Assembly: GCA_934501435.1 (NCBI GenBank)
Contig: CAKSTW010000005.1
Coordinates: 62,001 to 126,000, forward strand
Source of the DNA: an uncultured Eubacteriales bacterium
Lineage (GTDB): Bacteria > Bacillota > Clostridia > Oscillospirales > UBA644
DNA length: 64,000 bases
Direction: 5' to 3'
Shown here: positions 33,225 through 38,983 of the stretch, one piece after another
Layout: each line of letters starts with the position of its first letter
How positions within the stretch are numbered: the first letter of the stretch is position 1
Notes under the pieces: generated by a model
What the model saw: the letters and a program-made list of their open reading frames with translations, nothing else
Databases searched by the model: none
What the model was told of the DNA's origin: nothing
Program-made: the position numbers and the translations under genes

Positions 33225-33360
33225 AGTGGTATTCGCTTCGCGAGTGTCCGCGCGAATATAATATCACTTTGAGCAAAGCGAACAATATCATTTTTGCGGC
33301 AAGGCACGACATCATTTGCGTGGTACACGCCACATCCGGAACGGAAGCGTCGGTTTTGCC
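33225..33360 (+). repeat. Second, degenerate hairpin array
   Basis: Short stems such as TTCGC/GCGAG, CTTTG/CAAAG and GCGTG/CACGC alternate with AATATCA or ATCATTT linkers. The linker differs from that of the first array. I see no gene between 32848 and 33438. Confidence 0.5.
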
Positions 33361-33438
33361 GGTTGAAATACGGTTGACTTTTGCTTCAATGTATGATACA
33401 GTTATAAAAAAGCGGTAATGTCGTAAACGGAGGAAAAT

Positions 33439-33762
33439 ATGGTCAAATCGGAGATTTATATAGGGCTGCACGATTCAGCCACCAAAACGCAGCTTTTTGA
33501 AAACGAGAAGTACATCAGGGTGCTTCGCAACGTTTGTAATTCATACAAGGTGCCGTTTTCTTTCGGCGTGCAGGAAGGCGGTTACATTTACGAAAACGGG
33601 GAATATGCCAGAGAAACAAGTCTTGTGCTTACCCTCATTGACGTTGAAAAAGTCGTTGTGAACGATATTGCCAAAGATCTTTGCGCCTTTTTCCGTCAGG
33701 AATCCGTTCTTGTTACCGAAAGCGAAATACAGGCGCATTACGTTCGTGAATCATTGATATGA
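33439..33762 (+). CDS. Conserved-looking protein of unknown function
   Basis: This 107-residue soluble protein starts at ATG 33439 behind GGAGG. It is predicted alpha/beta, with strands SEIYIGL, SLVLTLI and SVLVTES and a helix AKDLCAFFRQE. I believe similar proteins occur near mobile elements in clostridia, but I cannot name a family. It lies next to hairpin arrays, isolated between tRNA-Gln and the peptide locus, which fits accessory DNA. Confidence 0.6.
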   Translation: MVKSEIYIGLHDSATKTQLFENEKYIRVLRNVCNSYKVPFSFGVQEGGYIYENGEYARETSLVLTLIDVEKVVVNDIAKDLCAFFRQESVLVTESEIQAHYVRESLI

Positions 33763-33802
33763 CGCGCCGGAGCCCGATAAATTTTTTAATATTATGAAAA
33801 AC

Positions 33803-33850
33803 AACAAGCGAGATCGGTTTATCTGAAAAGATAAGATGATATCGCTTGTT
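33803..33850 (+). terminator. Long hairpin, probable terminator
   Basis: AACAAGCGAGAT (33803-33814) pairs with ATATCGCTTGTT (33839-33850) with one mismatch, enclosing TTATCT-GAAA-AGATAA (33819-33834). Only a weak T run follows, and the structure is symmetric, so it could act for genes on either strand. Confidence 0.55.
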
Positions 33851-33933
33851 TTGCGTTTTATATGACGGCACCGGAATTTTTCGGTTTGCGCCGTGCGGCG
33901 ATTGACGCGGTTTTTCGCGGTTTCGGAATGAAA

Positions 33934-34131
33934 CTATTTCCGATCGATATTCAGTTTCGATAGGCAGTACGGGCATCTGAGATGCCCCTGAGTAAGCAGC
34001 TCCGTAATGGTTGTCGGAATAAATTTGCCGCAGTTCGGACAGTTTATGCCGTGTGTGCGGGAGGAAGTTCCGCCGGAAACGGTGTTCAGTTCTTCTTCCG
34101 TGAGGTTGTATTCCTTTGTTTCATTGTCCAT
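33934..34131 (-). CDS. Leader peptide with zinc-ribbon core
   Basis: This 65-residue small protein has an N-terminal leader (MDNETKEYNLTEEELNTVSGG in composition; the Gly-Gly lies at about residue 20) and a core with two CxxC knuckles 19 residues apart, CPNC and CPYC, as in a zinc ribbon. I chose ATG 34131 because AAGGAG is seven bases upstream; ATG 34137 lies too close to it. It starts 28 bases after the radical SAM gene and is the last gene of the locus. The leader suits Gly-Gly cleavage by the C39 exporter encoded upstream. It could be a substrate of the maturase or simply an exported zinc peptide. Confidence 0.72.
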   Translation of the reverse strand: MDNETKEYNLTEEELNTVSGGTSSRTHGINCPNCGKFIPTTITELLTQGHLRCPYCLSKLNIDRK

Positions 34132-34159
34132 ATTCATACTCCTTTTTATCGAATTTCCG

Positions 34160-35545
34160 CTAAATATTCGTGCTGTAATCCGGCAGAGCCGCCGCAATTT
34201 TTTCGGCGTAGCCGTTTTCCCAAAAAAGACACTTGGAGGGGTCGATTCCGAGTTTGTCGCCCGTAAGCGCCAAGGCTATGGCGCGACAGCCGCCGTTACA
34301 CCGCTCAAAATAGGCGCAGCTGCCGCACTTTCCGTTGCTTTCTTTCAGCGTTCCGAGCGTTGCGCAGACTTCATCAAGGTATTTTCCTCCCGAAAGCAGC
34401 TCTTTCAGCGGAGTTTGTTTTACGTTGCCGAGAAAATATCCGTGCTGCTCGTAATAGCCGGACATCTGATGGCACGGATAAAGGTTTCCGTTGGCAGCCA
34501 CCGCAACCATTCCGCGGTTGCCTTTGCACACGGGGGCGCTTGGGCGATATTTACCTGTGCGGGAATTGACGGCGGCAAGGGTGTAAACTTTTGCTTTCGG
34601 ATAAAGCGTTCCGAATTGCCAAACGGTCAGTGTCATATCATGTGTTTCTTTTGCGTATTGCTGCCAGAGGAGAATTGTTTTGTCAAAATATTCTTCAAAC
34701 GTAAGGCAGGCGTTGCCGGCGTTCCGAATCCAACGCGGAGCTTCGGTTGTTCGGATTATCCGCATTTCGCTTACGCCCGCAGCGTCGAGTTTTTTTGCCG
34801 TTTCAAGCATTACGTCGCAGTTTTGGCGGTTCATGTTTGTCTGTACCTTGACGGGAAATCCGTTTTCGATACAGAGAGAGATTGCCTCCAGCGCAGTCTG
34901 TTCGGCTCCCTTATGATTCCGCATCCGGTCGTGATAACCGATGCCGTCAAAGGATATTTTCACAAGCGGGACGCATCCGATGCTTTTCAGGCGCTCAAGC
35001 GCCGCCCTGTTTATGAAATGACCGTTTGTATTCAGTTCTTCGACGAACATTCCGCGCGAATAGATGCCTTCTGTAATTTCAAAGAAATTTCTGTGCAGCA
35101 TCGGCTCTCCGCCGGTGATTGTGAACGCGTTGATCCCGCAATCGCGCGCCTGATCGAGAAGCGTATTCATTTCATCCACGGTCCATTCGCTCATCAGCGG
35201 GGCATTGTCCGCGGCATTGAAGCAATGAATACAATTATAATTGCATTTGCCCGTTATCATCAGATTCATTGCGGGAAAATAACGGTTTTCAAAAACGCGG
35301 GCGCGGCTCCAATCGGAGATGTTTTCTCCGCTCGCTGCTTTATGGATAAAGCCTTTTTCAATGAGTTCGCGCGCGAGAGCGCTTTCGTTTTCGTCCGGCA
35401 GGTCGGTTTTTCCGTCACATACCGACAGAAATTCAAATTCTTCTTTTTTCAGTCCTGCCGCATTGCGTTCACCCTTTATGTAATAGGCATAGGGGACGAG
35501 CCGCCATGAGCGCAGGGCGATATTGGGATTCAGAATATAACGCAT
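34160..35545 (-). CDS. Radical SAM/SPASM peptide maturase
   Basis: This 461-residue enzyme has the radical SAM cluster Cys at 101, 105 and 108 (CNYNCIHC), ITGGEP as SAM-binding loop, and a C-terminal SPASM domain with Cys in CKGNRG, YPCHQ, CGSCAYFERCNGGC and SKCLFW for two auxiliary [4Fe-4S] clusters. Residues 1-75, before the SAM domain, look like a PqqD-type recognition domain for leader peptides. Such enzymes install thioether or C-C links in peptides. The only neighbours that could be substrates are the Gly-Gly leader peptides on both sides. It begins about 100 bases after the precursor array, behind an inverted repeat. Confidence 0.88.
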   Translation of the reverse strand: MRYILNPNIALRSWRLVPYAYYIKGERNAAGLKKEEFEFLSVCDGKTDLPDENESALARELIEKGFIHKAASGENISDWSRARVFENRYFPAMNLMITGKCNYNCIHCFNAADNAPLMSEWTVDEMNTLLDQARDCGINAFTITGGEPMLHRNFFEITEGIYSRGMFVEELNTNGHFINRAALERLKSIGCVPLVKISFDGIGYHDRMRNHKGAEQTALEAISLCIENGFPVKVQTNMNRQNCDVMLETAKKLDAAGVSEMRIIRTTEAPRWIRNAGNACLTFEEYFDKTILLWQQYAKETHDMTLTVWQFGTLYPKAKVYTLAAVNSRTGKYRPSAPVCKGNRGMVAVAANGNLYPCHQMSGYYEQHGYFLGNVKQTPLKELLSGGKYLDEVCATLGTLKESNGKCGSCAYFERCNGGCRAIALALTGDKLGIDPSKCLFWENGYAEKIAAALPDYSTNI

Positions 35546-35593
35546 AAATATTCCTTATAATACCCGCATTATGTCGGGTTAAATTCGATCTTT

Positions 35594-35634
35594 CAAATAA
35601 ACGGGCTGCAAGTTATACGCAGTCCGTTTATTTG
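35594..35634. other. Inverted repeat between precursor array and maturase
   Basis: CAAATAAACGGGCTGC (35594-35609) pairs with 35619-35634 (one mismatch), loop nine bases. On the minus strand it is not followed by a strong U tract, so it may be an RNA-stabilising or partial-termination element that lowers maturase expression relative to the precursors. Confidence 0.6.
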
Positions 35635-35645
35635 TTTGAATCGGT

Positions 35646-36032
35646 TCATTGATCCTTGTTATTGCAAAGCCAAAGGCCTTTTTCAATAGAGCACCAGTAG
35701 CAGTGATTGCAATCCGCCCGATTTCCGCATACTCCGCACTTGCGAATACCGCCGGAGTTCTTTGCGCGCACTCCGCAGCGCTTGCATTCCCAGTACCCGC
35801 ATGAATAGCCTGCGGAAACTATAAGCCTTCCGTCTCCCTTGCGGCATCCGCCGCCCGATACGTTGTCAAGTTCTTCATCTGCAAGTTCGCCGGCTTTCGG
35901 ATGCGTGATTTCAAAATACGCCTTTGCGCTCTCGTCGGTCATTTCAATGCCGTTTTCTTTTGCGAGAGACAACAGTTCTTCGGGGGTTTTTACTTCTTTT
36001 GCTTTTGCGAAAAGTTCTTGATAGTTTTCCAT
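35646..36032 (-). CDS. Nif11-like precursor, Cys-rich core
   Basis: This 128-residue precursor has a Nif11-type helical leader (about 1-62: TPEELLSLAKENGIEMTDES, then ELADEELDNVSGG) and a core with ten Cys, including CKRC, CGVC and CNHC, arranged like zinc-ribbon knuckles, ending EKGLWLCNN. The core is clearly paralogous to that of the 36505-36888 gene. The leader should be cut after Gly-Gly by the C39 exporter. It starts at ATG 36032 behind AAGGAG. Whether the Cys carry metal, disulfides or a radical SAM modification is unknown. Confidence 0.8.
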   Translation of the reverse strand: MENYQELFAKAKEVKTPEELLSLAKENGIEMTDESAKAYFEITHPKAGELADEELDNVSGGGCRKGDGRLIVSAGYSCGYWECKRCGVRAKNSGGIRKCGVCGNRADCNHCYWCSIEKGLWLCNNKDQ

Positions 36033-36078
36033 AAAAATCTCCTTGCATAAAATCTGTTTTACATAAGAAGTCTTATTC

Positions 36079-36480
36079 TCAGTACTTCATGACATGCGCC
36101 TCGCTCATTTCTATTTCACTTCCGTCGTGTATTTTCAGGGTATAATACCACCCGTCGTTTTTATAGGTTCTCTTCATAACCTTGGCGCCGGCGGTTATTC
36201 TGTTTCCTCTCAACCAACCGCAAATATAAAGAACGGATTCACCGACGGTAAATCTGGGATAAGGTCTGCTATCATCATATCCGCCGCCGCATCCGCCCGA
36301 GATGTTGTCAAGCTCGTCGTCGGCAAGCTCGCCTGCTTTGGGGTTGAGCTGATTGAAATACGCCTTTGCGCTCTCTTCCGTCAGTTCAACGCCGTTTTCT
36401 TTTGCAATAGCCGTCAGCTCTTCGGGGGTTTTTGCAGATTTTGCCTTTTCAATAAGTTCGGGTGTAAATCTGTTTTCCAT
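36079..36480 (-). CDS. Nif11-like precursor, non-Cys beta-rich core
   Basis: This 133-residue protein shares the Nif11-type leader (AKTPEELTAIAKENGVEL, ELADDELDNISGGC) but its core (about 70-133) has only one or two Cys and is rich in beta strands and aromatic residues (YPRFTVGESVLY, WYYTLKIHDGSEIE), reminiscent of a small SH3-like barrel. A folded core of this type under the same leader argues that the leader is an export tag for different cargo. Its start, ATG 36480, follows AAAGGAG. Confidence 0.78.
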   Translation of the reverse strand: MENRFTPELIEKAKSAKTPEELTAIAKENGVELTEESAKAYFNQLNPKAGELADDELDNISGGCGGGYDDSRPYPRFTVGESVLYICGWLRGNRITAGAKVMKRTYKNDGWYYTLKIHDGSEIEMSEAHVMKY

Positions 36481-36504
36481 AAAAAAACTCCTTTTTAAGT
36501 ATGT

Positions 36505-36888
36505 TTATTTCATGTTAACGGGGTTATTGCAGAGCCACAGCCCTTTTTCGTAGGTACAGTACTGACATGAATGGCAGAATGCGGCAACATTGCAGGTGTT
36601 GCAGCATACAAGAACGCCGTATATATCGCATTGTGAGCCGTCAACCTTGCAACGCCATTCATCGCAGTAATGCATGGCGGAAACGACAAGCCTGCCGCCG
36701 TTATGGCAGCCGCCTCCGGCAACGTTGTCAAGCTCGTCGTCGGAAAGTTCGCCTGTCTTGGGATGGAGCTGATTGAAATATGCCTTTGCGCTCTCTTCCG
36801 TCATCTCAATGCCGTTTTCCTTTGCAAGGGACATCAGCTCTTCGGGGGTTTTCGCCTGTTTCGCTTTTGCTATAAGTTCCTTTTTCAT
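36505..36888 (-). CDS. Nif11-like precursor, Cys-rich core
   Basis: This 127-residue precursor has leader AKTPEELMSLAKENGIEM and ELSDDELDNVAGGGC, then a core with eleven Cys including CCNTC and CHSCQYC, and the tail EKGLWLCNN shared with 35646-36032. Several knuckles differ from the paralogue, for instance the second CxxC is replaced by WRCKVDGSQC, so the cores diverge faster than the leaders. A ribosome site TAGGAG precedes ATG 36888. Confidence 0.8.
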   Translation of the reverse strand: MKKELIAKAKQAKTPEELMSLAKENGIEMTEESAKAYFNQLHPKTGELSDDELDNVAGGGCHNGGRLVVSAMHYCDEWRCKVDGSQCDIYGVLVCCNTCNVAAFCHSCQYCTYEKGLWLCNNPVNMK

Positions 36889-36926
36889 AAAAAACTCCTA
36901 TCATACTTGTATTATGCAGGGGAAAA

Positions 36927-37166
36927 TCAATCATCGTTAAAATCCTTGCGCATACTGAGGGGTCCTTTATCCAGTTGACAGCCGCCGCCTGCAACGTTGT
37001 CAAGTTCGTCGTCGGAAAGTTCGCCTGTTTTGGGGTTGAGCTGTTCAAAGTACGCCTTTGCGCTCTCTTCCGTCATCTCAATGCCGTTTTCCTTTGCAAG
37101 GGACATCAGCTCTTCGGGGGTTTTCGCTTCTTTTGCTTTTGCAAGCAGTTCTTTGTTCATTTCCAT
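36927..37166 (-). CDS. Nif11-like leader with very short core
   Basis: This 79-residue protein is nearly all leader (AKTPEELMSLAKENGIEM, ELSDDELDNVAGGGC), with only about 17 residues after Gly-Gly, one Cys, and an acidic end. It may be a degenerate precursor whose core was lost or a competing leader. I chose ATG 37166 behind GAGAGG; the frame extends seven codons further without a site. The leader is closest to that of 36505-36888. Confidence 0.72.
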   Translation of the reverse strand: MEMNKELLAKAKEAKTPEELMSLAKENGIEMTEESAKAYFEQLNPKTGELSDDELDNVAGGGCQLDKGPLSMRKDFNDD

Positions 37167-37200
37167 CTTTGAATCCTCTCTGTACAATTTAAAATATTCT

Positions 37201-37602
37201 TTAGCAGGGTCTCGGATGAACCTTGCATTTTAATACCGAACCGCTCTTATCCCCAATACTGTTCATACAGTTCCGACAGCGGGGGTCGTTTGCAAAACAT
37301 CCGGAACAACGCAACACGCCGGTGCTAGAGTCTATACCCCTTGTTCCGCAACGTTCGCAGACATAGTCGGACAAACAGTAGCCGTCCGCCATACAAATAT
37401 CGTAGGGGTCACTTCCGAGGCAGCCGCCGCCTGCAACGTTGTCAAGTTCGTCGTCGGAAAGTTCGCCGCTCTGCGGATGCAACTTTTCAAAATACTCTTT
37501 TGCGCATTCTTCCGTCATTTCCATGTTGTTTTCTTTTGCAAGAGCCATCAGCTCTTCGGGGGTTTTTGCCTGTTTTGCCTTTGTGATAAGTTCTGTTTGC
37601 AT
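37201..37602 (-). CDS. Nif11-like precursor, Cys-rich core
   Basis: This 133-residue precursor has leader AKTPEELMALAKENNMEM, ELSDDELDNVAGGGC, followed by a core with eleven Cys in CxxC pairs (CERC, CSGC, CRNC) spaced as in zinc ribbons, and a C-terminal Cys. It lacks the EKGLWLCNN tail of its neighbours. I chose ATG 37602 behind AGGAGG; the frame continues 15 codons upstream without a ribosome site. Confidence 0.8.
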   Translation of the reverse strand: MQTELITKAKQAKTPEELMALAKENNMEMTEECAKEYFEKLHPQSGELSDDELDNVAGGGCLGSDPYDICMADGYCLSDYVCERCGTRGIDSSTGVLRCSGCFANDPRCRNCMNSIGDKSGSVLKCKVHPRPC

Positions 37603-37650
37603 TTTTATTACCTCCTGATTTATAAGATTTTTTTTGGATAACAGCACTTT

Positions 37651-37941
37651 TCAGTCGTTTTTAATTGTTTTTATGTCGGAATTATTGTTTAGTTTTATGC
37701 CCGTGTCAGAATTATTGAAAATTATATTTGTATCAAAATTATTTGACTTTATACTTGTATCAAAATTGTTTAATTTTATACTTATATCAAAACTGTTTAA
37801 CTTTATACTTGTATCAAAGTTATTGTTGTTTATCTTAATGCTCCCGTTGACCGTTATTTCGGCGCCTCCCGAAACATTTTCAAGTTCTTTATCGGAGGTT
37901 TCGGCAGGCTTTGCTTTTGTGATAATTTTTTGTTTTTTCAT
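37651..37941 (-). CDS. Gly-Gly leader peptide with 9-residue repeat core
   Basis: This 96-residue precursor has a short leader ending KELENVSGG (residue 26), unlike the long Nif11 leaders, and a Cys-free core of about six imperfect nonapeptide repeats, consensus NFDTSIKLN. Ile-Lys alternation and Asn at fixed positions suggest a beta-solenoid or an amyloid-like strand ladder. The DNA shows the matching 27-bp period. The ribosome site is unusual: the only good GGAGG lies about 17 bases before ATG 37941 and serves an out-of-frame ATG better, so translation may be weak or coupled. Base composition is AT-rich against its neighbours. Confidence 0.72.
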   Translation of the reverse strand: MKKQKIITKAKPAETSDKELENVSGGAEITVNGSIKINNNNFDTSIKLNSFDISIKLNNFDTSIKSNNFDTNIIFNNSDTGIKLNNNSDIKTIKND

Positions 37942-37967
37942 GGCAGTGTTTCATTATCCTCCGCTGT

Positions 37968-38138
37968 TTATTCTTTTTCTGCATTTTTCGTAAAACCCGT
38001 CAGCGATACGGGCATACGTTCCGCATCTTTCGCATATTCCCGTCTTTCCGTCGAGATTATTACTCTTTTGCCGCCGGTTACCTTTTCAAGCGCTTCCTCG
38101 CTGAGAATATCGGTCTTGTTCTTTTCGATTTTTTTCAT
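37968..38138 (-). CDS. Short Gly-Gly leader peptide
   Basis: This 56-residue protein starts at ATG 38138 behind GGGAGGATCG. Its leader MKKIEKNKTDILSEEALEKV is followed by TGG (residues 21-23), then a basic 33-residue core without Cys. The leader resembles that of 37651-37941 and ends in the same x-x-V-(S/T)-Gly-Gly. It is the first precursor after the sigma factor gene, 32 bases downstream. Nothing is known about the core. Confidence 0.65.
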   Translation of the reverse strand: MKKIEKNKTDILSEEALEKVTGGKRVIISTERREYAKDAERMPVSLTGFTKNAEKE

Positions 38139-38170
38139 ATAACGATCCTCCCGTATAATTTTGTCTGAGC

Positions 38171-38656
38171 CTAATCGCTCAAATGATTTTTAAGTTTGTT
38201 CAGGGCGCTTTTGTGCAGAATTTTCACATACGCATACGATATGCCCATTCTTGACGCGATGTCCTTCAGCGACATTCTCCTGTAATACTTTAATATCACA
38301 AGTGCCCGACAGCGCTCGTCAAGCATGCCGAGCGCTTTTCCGAGCGCCGCAAGAGATTCTTTTTGCAAAAAAACGCCCTCGGCTCCGACTCCGTCCGACA
38401 AATCCTCCGGCAATTCCGAATATGTACGGTTCGACCTGAAATAATCCGTTACGGTGTTCCGTGTTATCGTATAAATCCATGTTGAAACGGAAGCCGTGCC
38501 TGCGTCAAACGTATCGAAATGTTCATAAACCTTCAGAAAAATTTCGCTGACAATGTCTTCGGCGTCGCTTTTGTTCTGCAGCCTGCAGAAAACATAACGG
38601 CTTACCTTGTCGCGATATTCCGCATACAGCGCTTCCTTCTCCGGCGCCGGGCTCAT
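38171..38656 (-). CDS. ECF-type RNA polymerase sigma factor
   Basis: This 161-residue sigma factor has region 2 (about 10-75, with DAEDIVSEIFLKVYEHF and STWIYTITRNTVTDYFR) and region 4 (about 105-158, with SLKDIASRMGISYAYVKILH). It has no region 3, so is of the ECF group. It overlaps the preceding 78-residue gene by ATGA and directly precedes the precursor array, so it probably controls precursor or exporter genes. No zinc-finger anti-sigma factor is adjacent. Confidence 0.92.
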   Translation of the reverse strand: MSPAPEKEALYAEYRDKVSRYVFCRLQNKSDAEDIVSEIFLKVYEHFDTFDAGTASVSTWIYTITRNTVTDYFRSNRTYSELPEDLSDGVGAEGVFLQKESLAALGKALGMLDERCRALVILKYYRRMSLKDIASRMGISYAYVKILHKSALNKLKNHLSD

Positions 38657-38889
38657 ACCGTACCGTCCTTTTTGTCTCTGTGCTTTTCGGCGGATACCGT
38701 TTCTCCCGCCGCATTCACAAGCGAGAGGTCCTCGTCTGAAATTTCGACTCCGTATTCGTTTTCGACTTCATCAATGAACTTTCGGAGCGAAGGCTCGTTT
38801 TCAAACAATTGATAATCAAACAGCAGCGAGAGCGTTTTTTCGCTTATTTCGGGCATCATGTTCCGTTGCCGTGCTTTTTTGCCTGTCAC
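38653..38889 (-). CDS. Small protein coupled to the ECF sigma factor
   Basis: This is a 78-residue acidic protein with two predicted helices (LSLLFDYQLFENEPSLRKFI, then a helix to DEDLSLVNAAG). It starts at GTG 38889 behind GAGGAGG and ends in an ATGA overlap with the sigma factor gene. The last part, ISDEDLSLVNAAG, resembles the end of a Gly-Gly-type leader with AAG in place of a Gly pair. It may be an anti-sigma factor or a relic leader; neither is proven. Confidence 0.65.
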   Translation of the reverse strand: MTGKKARQRNMMPEISEKTLSLLFDYQLFENEPSLRKFIDEVENEYGVEISDEDLSLVNAAGETVSAEKHRDKKDGTV

Positions 38890-38983
38890 TTTGCTTCCTC
38901 CTCTGTTGATTTATACGATCAAAATGAAAAAAAGGCTAATAAAAATCCGAATTTTTATTTTTGATTTTTCGCGTTACGGGAGG

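Noticed and set aside
34007..35509. Plus-strand open frame of 500 codons opposite the radical SAM gene
   Set aside because: The minus strand encodes a complete radical SAM/SPASM enzyme with all Cys motifs; the plus frame has no recognisable domain.
33934..38138. Lanthipeptide or azole-type bacteriocin locus
   Set aside because: No LanM/LanB/LanC or YcaO/dehydrogenase genes are present, and the cores have few Ser/Thr-Cys pairings of the usual pattern.
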